A stretch of 6,964 bases of DNA from an uncultured Sulfurovum sp. (GCA_902727905.1 CACVAR010000127.1:1-6964); one strand, 5' to 3'; counted from the stretch's first letter, positions 1 through 6,206 are shown. A program made the numbers and translations. Notes: a model not told the origin generated them from the letters alone.

Positions 1-17
1 TATGTTATGATTTTGTT

Positions 18-662
18 ATGAAAAAAGTAGCCATAAGATTTTCTATAGATGATGATATTGCATTTGATGAGTTAAAGAAAATAGCTTTGCAAATACAACG
101 TTTTATTGTAGAGGGCGACTATAAAATCTCTTCAATCATAATAAAGCTAAGGGAGCATCAGCAGCTAGAGCTTGATGTTAGTATGGAAGAAAATATGCCA
201 GAATTTACAGAACTTACAAAAGAGTTTGATGAAGATGGTATTGAGTATACCTTATATAAAAGTGTTAATGAAGCGTGGAAAGAGTGTGAACTAGATGATT
301 TAGAGTTAGACAGAACACCTAAGTGGATTTATAACCTTGTAGGTCTAAATCTTCTTTGGTACATGGTCATGACTGTTCTTCAGTTTTTCTTCATTTATGA
401 GTGGTACAGTGAAAAGTATGAGTGGGGTGGGATTGTTTCAGCCATTGCAGCTTTTTTTACAGGCTTAGTACCTCTATTTGGCTCTTTGGTTGCCTATTGG
501 TCTGTTACTGAACTTTCAGACTGGGAGGGTTATAAAGCATTATGGGCATTTTTTGTTTACTATATCCCTTTACTAGGCTTCTTTCTCTATTTAGGATGGA
601 TAGTGATTAAAGCTTTATATGCTGATCGTTGGTACAGATTTTGGCGTCCCGAGTTTAATTAA
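18..662 (+). CDS. Hypothetical membrane protein: soluble N-terminal domain plus three transmembrane helices
   Basis: I do not recognise a named family for this 214-residue protein. Residues 1-100 are soluble, acidic and mixed alpha/beta in appearance, with a charged stretch at about 50-100. Residues 105-127, 136-162 and 174-200 are hydrophobic, rich in Trp, Phe and Tyr, and should form three inner-membrane helices; the tail is short and basic-aromatic (RWYRFWRP). The layout suggests a cytoplasmic or periplasmic sensing domain tethered to the membrane, but no catalytic motif is visible and no function is proposed. The start at 18 has no Shine-Dalgarno sequence in the 17 bases available. An ATG-TTA-TGA triplet at 2-10 may be the end of an upstream gene, which would allow coupled translation. 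The next Met (residue 56) would discard half of the soluble domain, so the first ATG is preferred. The gene ends 42 nt before the AmgK-like gene. Confidence 0.75.
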   Translation: MKKVAIRFSIDDDIAFDELKKIALQIQRFIVEGDYKISSIIIKLREHQQLELDVSMEENMPEFTELTKEFDEDGIEYTLYKSVNEAWKECELDDLELDRTPKWIYNLVGLNLLWYMVMTVLQFFFIYEWYSEKYEWGGIVSAIAAFFTGLVPLFGSLVAYWSVTELSDWEGYKALWAFFVYYIPLLGFFLYLGWIVIKALYADRWYRFWRPEFN

Positions 663-671
663 TCATTACTA

Positions 672-680
672 TGCTATATT
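672..680 (+). promoter_or_regulatory. Extended -10 promoter element upstream of the AmgK-like gene
   Basis: TGCTATATT matches the TGCTATAAT-type extended -10 typical of Campylobacterota sigma-70 promoters, where a -35 box is often absent; none is obvious here. It would give a leader of about 18 nt containing the AAGGAG Shine-Dalgarno at 694-699, 5 nt before the ATG at 705. A 7-bp inverted repeat, AATCATT (661-667) and AATGATT (686-692), brackets the box and could be an operator, although a chance match is possible. Confidence 0.5.
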
Positions 681-704
681 GCGCGAATGATTTAAGGAGT
701 AAAG

Positions 705-1658
705 ATGCATAAAGAGTTAAAAGGCTGGGTCGAGTGGTTAGGTATGGAAGAGCCTGAATTAACACCTTTACATGGGGATGCAAGTTCTAGAAGATACTAC
801 CGAATTACAAATCAAAAAAAGAAACTTTTAGTGATGGATGCTTCAGATATTAAAGAAGTTGTTCCTGACATGGTAGGTATTGGTTTAAGACTAAAAAAGA
901 CAAGTGTTAAGACCCCTCTCATTCGTTCTTTTGAATTGCATAAAGGGTTTATGTTACTTGATGATGTGGGTTCGACTCATCTTTTTGACAAATGTTCTCG
1001 TGACACTTATGAACAAGCCATCAAAACTTTAGTAGAGATGCAAAAAGCACCAACTGTAGACTTAAAACCGTACGACATGGCTTTCTTACTTGAAGAGATG
1101 AATCTTATGTTGGAGTGGTATTTAAAAGAGCATTTAGGTCAAAAGGTAGAGTGTGTTGAGGGCAGAACCTTGTTAAGTACTTTTATGCTTATTGCCAAAG
1201 AGGTGATGGCACAACCACAAGAGACTTTTGTGCATCGTGATTACCACGCTAAGAACTTGATGATAGATGATAATGATGAGATGGTAGTGATTGATTATCA
1301 AGATGCAAGAGTAGGTGGGATTACTTATGATTTGGTGTCACTTTTACGTGACGCTTATGTATTACTTGATGATAGGGAACGCAAACGATTTATTAAACTC
1401 TATAAAGAGTTAAAAGGCATAGAAGTAGATGATGAAACCTTCATGCGTTGGTTTGACTTTACAGGTTTACAGCGACACATTAAGATACTTGGTATTTTTG
1501 CACGTCTAAGTATTCGTGATGGGAAAGATGCTTATTTAGAGAATATTCCTCTTGTATTACAGTACATTTTAGATGTGGCTGCGAAGTATCCTGAACTTGA
1601 AGGATTGCTAGCTATTTTGACCCTTGAAGAGCAAGATTCTGCTGGGTTCTCTTTGTAG
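705..1658 (+). CDS. amgK: AmgK-like N-acetylmuramate/N-acetylglucosamine kinase (aminoglycoside phosphotransferase fold)
   Basis: This 317-residue protein has the aminoglycoside/choline kinase fold. Visible motifs are GDASSRRYYR at 24-33 (nucleotide-binding loop), the VMDAS strand at 43-47, the hinge-like LLDDVG at 84-89, the Brenner catalytic loop HRDYHAKN at 177-184 (Asp179 catalytic, Asn184 metal), and IDYQDA at 196-201 (Asp197 metal, replacing DFG). The C-terminal GLQRHIK / IFARL / RDGK pattern at 254-273 is typical of the AmgK branch and unlike antibiotic-resistance phosphotransferases. Characterised AmgK enzymes phosphorylate the anomeric hydroxyl of MurNAc and GlcNAc in the cytoplasm, feeding MurU to regenerate UDP-MurNAc during peptidoglycan recycling; that role is inferred here from family resemblance. 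No murU follows in this window. A strong AAGGAG ribosome site fixes the start. The length is slightly below the usual 330-350. A broader 'phosphotransferase of unknown substrate' remains possible. Confidence 0.85.
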   Translation: MHKELKGWVEWLGMEEPELTPLHGDASSRRYYRITNQKKKLLVMDASDIKEVVPDMVGIGLRLKKTSVKTPLIRSFELHKGFMLLDDVGSTHLFDKCSRDTYEQAIKTLVEMQKAPTVDLKPYDMAFLLEEMNLMLEWYLKEHLGQKVECVEGRTLLSTFMLIAKEVMAQPQETFVHRDYHAKNLMIDDNDEMVVIDYQDARVGGITYDLVSLLRDAYVLLDDRERKRFIKLYKELKGIEVDDETFMRWFDFTGLQRHIKILGIFARLSIRDGKDAYLENIPLVLQYILDVAAKYPELEGLLAILTLEEQDSAGFSL

Positions 1659-1694
1659 AATAACTGAAAACGTTTAAAATAAGTAAGCAATAGA

Positions 1695-1705
1695 TATACT
1701 ATACT
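1695..1705 (+). promoter_or_regulatory. Probable -10 region for the exported protein-selO pair
   Basis: Two overlapping TATACT hexamers (1695-1700 and 1700-1705) lie 18-28 nt before the ATG at 1724, with an AAAGGA Shine-Dalgarno at 1711-1716 between. No convincing -35 box is seen. The 65-nt gap after amgK and the lack of another promoter before selO suggest that this one drives both downstream genes. Confidence 0.4.
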
Positions 1706-1723
1706 GACTAAAAGGAAAATATA

Positions 1724-2155
1724 ATGAAACGATTACTACCCTTAATATTACTACCTATTTTAAGTTATGCTGGTTCAGCTCCAGCTGTTATTGAATGTAG
1801 CTCTGGAAGTGGACGAACAGTTTTAACCTTTGATGATTATGATTTACAAGCACAGTTTTCTGGTGGAACATTAAGTATAGATAATAAAAAAGTGAAATAC
1901 AGTAGTGAGTACGGACATATTATTTCAGATTTTCGTAGAGGTATTTATGTTTTGTATTATAAGAATTCTAAAGATAAAACTGCTTTAGACTTTTATGCTA
2001 TACCGAAAACTATCAAACGAATAGACAGTAACCCCTATGAGACAGCTTACAAATTTGAGGCTGTAATAGGTCCAAATAGTACTGACCCAAGACAAAAAAG
2101 TAAAATACTTAATAAAACCATTTGGCTCTCTTGTACATTAAAGTATTCAGTTTAA
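1724..2155 (+). CDS. Small secreted/periplasmic protein of unknown function with two cysteines
   Basis: This 143-residue precursor begins with a clear Sec signal peptide: a basic MKR, a hydrophobic core at residues 4-13, and a likely signal peptidase I site after SYA (residue 16), leaving a mature domain of about 127 residues. The mature part is rich in short alternating hydrophobic/polar stretches (VLTF, LQAQF, IYVLYY, IWLSCTL), which suggests a compact beta-rich fold. The only cysteines are Cys25 and Cys137, near the two ends of the mature chain, and they could form a disulfide in the periplasm. I do not recognise a family. The start is supported by AAAGGA 7 nt upstream. The stop codon TAA shares its last base with the selO ATG (TAATG), so translation of selO is probably coupled to this gene. 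That pairing may mean a linked role, or just operon packing. Confidence 0.75.
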   Translation: MKRLLPLILLPILSYAGSAPAVIECSSGSGRTVLTFDDYDLQAQFSGGTLSIDNKKVKYSSEYGHIISDFRRGIYVLYYKNSKDKTALDFYAIPKTIKRIDSNPYETAYKFEAVIGPNSTDPRQKSKILNKTIWLSCTLKYSV

Positions 2156-3594
2156 TGAAAATTGATAATCTTACATTCCAAAATAAATATATTTCTTTAA
2201 ATGAGGAGTTCTATGAGTTGACTCAACCAACCCCACTAGCAGAACCTTACCTCATTAGTTTCAATCCTAAAGTAGCAGAACTCATTGATCTTGACAAAAC
2301 AAGTATTGATGATTCACGTTTTGTTGAACTCCTCAATGGAACTTTTACTCCTAAAACTTCAAAACCCTTTTCCATGTGTTATGCAGGTCATCAGTTTGGT
2401 CATTATGCTCAACGTTTAGGAGATGGTCGAGCCATAAACTATGGAAGCATCAATGGTTGGAACTTACAGACCAAAGGAAGTGGCGAAACAGCATTTTCAC
2501 GTACAGCAGATGGTCGTGCAGCTTTACCTTCTTCCATTCGTGAATACCTTATGAGTGAAGCCATGCATCATTTAGGAATTCCTTCTACACGTGCTTTAGG
2601 TATTATTGGTTCTGAAACAAAACTTTTACGTAATGGCATTGAAAAAGGTGCTGTAGTCATGCGAATGTCACCAAGCTGGGTACGTTTTGGTACTTTTCAG
2701 TATTTTACTTATTTTAAAGAACATGAAAAACTAAAAGCTTTAGCTGACTACGTCATAGTAGAGTCTTATCCTCATTTAGAAAATGACGAAGATCGTTATT
2801 TTAAGCTTTTTTCCGAAGTTGTTGAAGCTACAGCTAAACTCATAGCTGGATGGCAAGGGGTAGGTTTTTGTCATGGGGTTATGAACACAGACAACATGTC
2901 CATAGCTGGACTCACCATAGACTATGGACCTTTTTCAATGTTAGATGACTTTGACTTTGGTTTTGTTTGTAACTCTACGGACAAAGCAGGGCGTTATGCT
3001 TATGGAGAACAGCCCAATGTTTCATACTGGAACTTAACAAAATTAGCTCAAGCATTTGAACCCATAGTTGATAAAAAACGAATGGATAAAAAGCTAGATG
3101 ACTACGGTGCATTTATCTACCCCAATGCTTACATGGAAGTCATGCGTAAAAAATTAGGTTTGGCGTTAGAGTTAGATGAAGACATGAATCTTATTAAAGA
3201 GTTAATAGGAACATTACAAGATGCTTATGTAGACCATACAATTTTCTTTAGAACACTGAGTCATTATGATGGTGAAAGAATGCCCATTTTTGAGTTAGCT
3301 ATGAATCCAATTCCTTTAGACGCTTGGCTAACACTTTATGACAAACGTCTGGCTAAAGAGTCTCGAGCTCAAAAAGAACGTCAAGCACTAATGCTAAAGA
3401 CTAATCCAAAATATATCTTAAAAAACTATATGCTTCAAGATGCCATTACTTTAGCCTATGGTGGAAACTTTAAAAGGGTAGAGGAGTTACTTTACCTTGC
3501 TCAACATCCGTTTGAGGAACTGTCTGAATTTGAACACTTTGCTGTAGAGACACCTGAACATTATAAGAATGTTACGCTTTCTTGTTCGTCTTGA
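2155..3594 (+). CDS. selO: SelO protein adenylyltransferase (YdiU/UPF0061 family)
   Basis: SelO has a kinase-like fold but binds ATP flipped and transfers AMP to Ser/Thr/Tyr of protein targets, many of them redox enzymes; it supports resistance to oxidative stress. The 479 residues match E. coli YdiU (478). Residues equivalent to the known active site are present: Lys107 in QTKGSG, Glu130 in SIRE, Arg170 in VMR, Arg177 in VRFG, the catalytic loop NTDN (Asp246, Asn247) and the metal site DYG (Asp256). The C-terminus is LSCSS; Cys477 and Cys272 correspond to the pair reported to form a regulatory disulfide in E. coli SelO. Cys477 is TGT, so this is the Cys form, not the selenoprotein form. The start at 2155 is chosen over the in-frame ATG at 2122 because MKIDNLTFQN aligns with the normal family N-terminus and the longer form would run through the preceding gene. 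There is no Shine-Dalgarno; the TAATG overlap implies translational coupling. Confidence 0.95.
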   Translation: MKIDNLTFQNKYISLNEEFYELTQPTPLAEPYLISFNPKVAELIDLDKTSIDDSRFVELLNGTFTPKTSKPFSMCYAGHQFGHYAQRLGDGRAINYGSINGWNLQTKGSGETAFSRTADGRAALPSSIREYLMSEAMHHLGIPSTRALGIIGSETKLLRNGIEKGAVVMRMSPSWVRFGTFQYFTYFKEHEKLKALADYVIVESYPHLENDEDRYFKLFSEVVEATAKLIAGWQGVGFCHGVMNTDNMSIAGLTIDYGPFSMLDDFDFGFVCNSTDKAGRYAYGEQPNVSYWNLTKLAQAFEPIVDKKRMDKKLDDYGAFIYPNAYMEVMRKKLGLALELDEDMNLIKELIGTLQDAYVDHTIFFRTLSHYDGERMPIFELAMNPIPLDAWLTLYDKRLAKESRAQKERQALMLKTNPKYILKNYMLQDAITLAYGGNFKRVEELLYLAQHPFEELSEFEHFAVETPEHYKNVTLSCSS

Positions 3595-3653
3595 GGGGTA
3601 GGGGTTGTCAGGGAGAACACCCTTGTATAATAAAATTAGTTCTGAGTATCTTT

Positions 3654-3693
3654 TTGAAGAGAACGATAACAAAGCGTTCAATTTTTATTTTTT
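3654..3693 (+). terminator. Weak rho-independent terminator candidate after selO
   Basis: GAACG (3661-3665) and CGTTC (3675-3679) form a 5-bp stem with a 9-nt loop. An outer TTGA/TCAA-type extension pairs around a small bulge on the 5' side. The hairpin is followed at once by a T-rich run (3682-3693, one interrupting A). It lies about 60 nt after the selO stop and before the promoter of the next gene, the expected place for the end of the selO transcript. The short stem makes this tentative. Confidence 0.45.
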
Positions 3694-3718
3694 GTGGTAT
3701 TGATAAATAAATATCAGA

Positions 3719-3724
3719 TATAAT
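3719..3724 (+). promoter_or_regulatory. -10 box (TATAAT) for the DUF262-HEPN cassette
   Basis: A perfect TATAAT lies 31 nt before the ATG at 3756 in a very AT-rich stretch, giving a leader of about 25 nt that contains AGGA at 3746-3749, 6 nt from the start. TTGATA at 3700-3705 resembles a -35 hexamer, but the 13-nt spacing is too short, so the promoter is probably -10 driven. Its presence means the cassette carries its own transcription. Confidence 0.5.
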
Positions 3725-3755
3725 TTTCAATAGATTAACGGCAATAGGATAAAAA

Positions 3756-4871
3756 ATGAGTTTAAGTGAAGAAATAAGAATTAATGCAAAAAAAGTACAT
3801 ACTACTGAGATGAAAATGTCAATAGGTGAGATTATAAGTATGTATAAAGATGAAGAGATCGTAATTCAACCAGAATTTCAAAGACTTTTTAGGTGGAAAA
3901 AAGACCAAAAATCTCGATTTATAGAATCTATTCTAATAGGTATCCCTATTCCAACTATATTTGTTCAGCAAATGGATGATGGAAGATGGGAAGTAATTGA
4001 TGGGTTACAAAGAATTTCCACGCTATTAGAGTTTGTAGGTATTTTATTAAAAGAAAATAAAGAACTTTATCATCGTCTTAAATTAACAAAAACAAAATTT
4101 TTACCGAGTTTGGAGAATATGACATACGAAAGTTTTGAAAATAATGATAAACAAAAGATATCAGATACTTACTTTGATAGAGAGACAAAACTTATTTTTA
4201 AAAGAACACCTTTGACTATACAAATAGTTAAAAGAGAAAGTGACAATACAACTAAATATGAATTATTTGATAGATTAAATTCAGGAGGTTCTCCTCTCAG
4301 TGGACAAGAAATAAGAAATGCAATATTCTTATTAGAGAATCCAGATGCAGTATTATTTATTAAAAGGTTAGCTAAGAATGAAGATTTTATAAATATAATA
4401 GCTTTATCTGATAGGTTAAATGATGTTGCTTACAATGAAGAATTGGTTATACGATATTTTGTATATATTACTAATCCTAAAAAGGTAATAAGTTCTCCTA
4501 GTGTAAAAAGCTTTTTAGATGACTATTTAAGAAACGATTTTAAAAATGAAGACATAGCTAAATTAGAAGCAAACTTTATAAACTTTTTTAAAGTATTAAA
4601 TAATCATTGTGATTATAAGGTTTTTAGACGAATCAACAAGAGAGGACATTTAAGTGATTTTAAGATTTCAAAATTTGAAGCATTGGTTATTGGATTAGAA
4701 CCTAATATTCTTGAATTTAATAAAAATTTGAAATGTATTAAAAATAAAATAATAAATGTTGAAAAAGAAAAATGGTTTGAAGAATTTTCAAAGCAAGGTT
4801 CAATGGCAAAAAAAAGAATAGCAAGTTTTATAGATAATGCACCAGAATATTTCAAATGCCACAAGAATTAA
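3756..4871 (+). CDS. DUF262 (ParB/GmrS-N-like) domain protein, likely defence component
   Basis: The 371-residue protein carries a full DUF262 domain: QPEFQRLFRW at 38-47 (the Q..R and FRW element), ESILIGIPIPTIFV at 57-70, and the hallmark DGLQRISTL at 82-90 (usual form DGQQRLTTL). The second conserved block, FDRLNSGGSPLSGQEIRNAI, is at 171-190. In GmrS-type proteins this ParB-related fold binds and hydrolyses nucleotides and controls a nuclease. The C-terminal half (about 200-371) is helical with no H-N-H pattern, so the DUF1524 nuclease of GmrSD is absent and the protein is unlikely to be a complete type IV restriction enzyme. Its start is backed by AGGA 6 nt upstream. It overlaps the HEPN gene by 16 nt, which argues for a two-subunit system with the HEPN protein as effector. 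About 16 of 20 Arg codons are AGA/AGG, whereas selO uses mostly CGN, supporting horizontal acquisition. Confidence 0.9.
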   Translation: MSLSEEIRINAKKVHTTEMKMSIGEIISMYKDEEIVIQPEFQRLFRWKKDQKSRFIESILIGIPIPTIFVQQMDDGRWEVIDGLQRISTLLEFVGILLKENKELYHRLKLTKTKFLPSLENMTYESFENNDKQKISDTYFDRETKLIFKRTPLTIQIVKRESDNTTKYELFDRLNSGGSPLSGQEIRNAIFLLENPDAVLFIKRLAKNEDFINIIALSDRLNDVAYNEELVIRYFVYITNPKKVISSPSVKSFLDDYLRNDFKNEDIAKLEANFINFFKVLNNHCDYKVFRRINKRGHLSDFKISKFEALVIGLEPNILEFNKNLKCIKNKIINVEKEKWFEEFSKQGSMAKKRIASFIDNAPEYFKCHKN

Positions 4872-5653
4872 TTGATAATTTTTATACAGTATTAGATACT
4901 ATAATTGAATGGAGATTTCAAGAATTAGCTAATATTGACTTAGAATTGGATTCTCTTTCTACAGAAAATAATATCGCTCATAAATCTTTTTTATTACGAG
5001 GAACAACTGCTTTAATCTATGCTCATTGGGAGGGAGCAGTAAAAAACATTTTTTTAGAATTTAATAATTTTTTAAATAAACTATTAGAAATAGAGGCTAT
5101 TAAATTAAGTAAAAATACAGTATTTATTTTAGAATTATTGTTGTATAAATATAGAGATAATATAAGTATGGGAAGAATAATTTGTGATGTACATACATTA
5201 AATAAGTTATTAAAAAATGAGACTATAGAGTTAGAAGTATATAAAATAAATATTCTAGATAACATTCATCGATATAAAAATACTAAAAATAGTGATAAAT
5301 TAGAAACTATTGAAAACTTTTTAGAAAAAGAAACAAAAAATAATAAAATTGAAAAGGGTGTAGTAAATACTAATTCAAATTTAGGATTTGAAGAATTAAA
5401 AAATATTTTAAATAAATTTGATATTATCATGACAGATGATATCCAAATACAAAAATATCGTATGAAGCAGTTGCTAAATAATCGAAATGATATAGCTCAT
5501 GGAGATAATAAGTTTTTTCATAAATACAATAATATTGAAAAAATAAATAAAGATATTGTAGAGATTAGGAAAACGCTAGAAAGTATTAAAGATTTAATTA
5601 ATACTATCAGAATAAAAACGAAGGAAAAAGCTAAAAACTTAGATTTTTATTAG
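4856..5653 (+). CDS. HEPN-like putative RNase, MAE_28990/MAE_18760 type
   Basis: Two signatures identify this 265-residue, mostly helical protein. Near the N-terminus, ALIYAHWEGAVK at 52-63 matches the LYAHWEG hallmark of the MAE_28990/MAE_18760 HEPN families. Near the C-terminus, RNDIAH at 210-215 gives the HEPN catalytic R-x4-H motif (Arg210, His215), in the context LLNNRNDIAHG. HEPN proteins with this motif are usually metal-independent endoribonucleases, often toxins or abortive-infection effectors. RNA cleavage here is inferred, and the target is unknown. The Lys-, Asn- and Glu-rich middle (140-175) may be a flexible linker, and residues 225-260 look like a coiled coil or long helix. The start codon lies inside the end of the DUF262 gene (16-nt overlap, different frame) with no clear Shine-Dalgarno, so expression probably depends on coupled translation, keeping the two proteins in step. 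The cassette ends here: just after the stop, sequence resembling a different gene begins. Confidence 0.85.
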   Translation: MPQELIDNFYTVLDTIIEWRFQELANIDLELDSLSTENNIAHKSFLLRGTTALIYAHWEGAVKNIFLEFNNFLNKLLEIEAIKLSKNTVFILELLLYKYRDNISMGRIICDVHTLNKLLKNETIELEVYKINILDNIHRYKNTKNSDKLETIENFLEKETKNNKIEKGVVNTNSNLGFEELKNILNKFDIIMTDDIQIQKYRMKQLLNNRNDIAHGDNKFFHKYNNIEKINKDIVEIRKTLESIKDLINTIRIKTKEKAKNLDFY

Positions 5654-6067
5654 GCTAGATAGTATTTTACCCTTGTCTTATAATAGAGATGAGGTTGCTA
5701 ATGAAGTTTATGAGTTAACCATGGGATATTCCCCCCCCCACAACTATTATAAACTATTTGTTCTATTATTGCTAACAGTGAAAATCAAAAATATGTTAGT
5801 AGAGAGATAGTAGCGAAGGTTAAAGAAGAGGTCTTTGAGATTAATGATATGCCTATGACCATTTTTTGGAGAGAATTCTGTGCTGATGCAGAGGGAGAGG
5901 TTATGGAACAGATATTATGAAATGAAGTGATAGTAAAAGAGACTAAGGAACAAAAAAGAGCTGTAGCATGATTGGTTGATTATGGATTTATTACGGCTGA
6001 TATGAAGATAAGGGTACCTTTATTTGAAAAGTACTTGAGAGAGAAAAAAGACTTGTTGGTGTTGTGA
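5654..6067 (+). pseudogene. Decayed C-terminal remnant of an AAA/STAND-type ATPase with winged-helix tail
   Basis: No intact ORF lies here, but the + strand reads as protein once lesions are ignored. Frame A (about 5654-5759) gives ILPLSYNRDEVANEVYELTMG then YYKLF. This resembles the lid and sensor-2 region of AAA-like ATPases, where the usual pattern is LTGGNPYYxQLLC. Restoring one T near 5757-5760 joins it to frame B, CSIIANSENQKYVSREIVAKV, which stays open to 6067 except for TGA at 5918-5920 and 5969-5971. Frame B ends in a winged-helix-like part (AVA-stop-LVDYGFI then VPLFEKYLREK), matching the 'xLfrxWLR' end of such ATPases. The second TGA may be a former CGA. The 5' part, including Walker A and B, is missing from the window; the remnant begins within about 15 nt of the HEPN stop, so the cassette may have displaced the rest. 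The family call rests on pattern memory and is moderately sure. Confidence 0.6.
5731..5739 (+). repeat. Homopolymer run of nine C in the ATPase remnant
   Basis: Nine C in a row stand out in an AT-rich window. The run falls in the position of the conserved GGNP turn of the decayed ATPase, where three extra residues (PHN) seem to be inserted before YYKLF. Such tracts are phase-variable in Campylobacterota, but here length change alone could not restore the gene, because a frameshift and two stops lie downstream. Confidence 0.8.
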
Positions 6068-6197
6068 GAAAGGTTTTTAGTTTGTTTTTTACTATTGTTT
6101 ATCTTCCTAGAAATCAAATCCTCAAATAGTTTTTGATATATAAAAAATAGAAATAAAAGATACATATTTGTAAGGAATGATTTCAAAACAAAATACC

Positions 6198-6206
6198 TGC
6201 TATAAT
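6198..6206 (+). promoter_or_regulatory. Consensus extended -10 (TGCTATAAT) for the Fic gene
   Basis: This is a perfect TGCTATAAT, the best promoter match in the window. No -35 box is seen at normal spacing. The predicted transcription start, 6-8 nt downstream of the box, falls on or next to the ATG at 6213, so the mRNA may be leaderless. The box lies inside the extra codons of the longer ATG at 6177, which argues against that start. The 110 nt between the ATPase remnant and this site (6068-6176) hold no other feature I can support. Confidence 0.65.

Noticed and set aside
1668..1675. Palindrome AAACGTTT after amgK as a terminator or operator
   Set aside because: It has no loop, no T-run and only 8 bp, so it gives no support for either role.
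2122..2154. Longer SelO start adding 11 residues (MALLYIKVFSL)
   Set aside because: These codons lie inside the preceding gene in another frame and do not resemble the SelO N-terminus; the ATG at 2155 matches the family start and length.
3583..3594. Selenocysteine codon at the SelO C-terminus
   Set aside because: The conserved Cys477 is encoded by TGT, and the only TGA is the terminal stop after LSCSS, so no recoding is needed.
3487..3681. 64-residue minus-strand ORF
   Set aside because: It overlaps the end of selO and the terminator-like hairpin, with no recognisable domain or ribosome site; treated as a shadow.
3756..4871. Complete GmrSD type IV restriction enzyme
   Set aside because: The C-terminal half lacks a DUF1524 H-N-H pattern and the protein is too short for the fused form; only the DUF262 part is supported.
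4613..5265. Minus-strand ORFs opposite the DUF262 and HEPN genes (4613-4864, 5023-5265)
   Set aside because: They are hydrophobic, Leu/Ile/Phe-rich translations typical of the reverse complement of AT-rich coding DNA, opposite genes with strong domain evidence.
5918..5971. TGA read as Trp (code change) in the 5654-6067 region
   Set aside because: selO ends normally at TGA, and the region also has a frameshift and no start; pseudogene decay explains the stops more simply.
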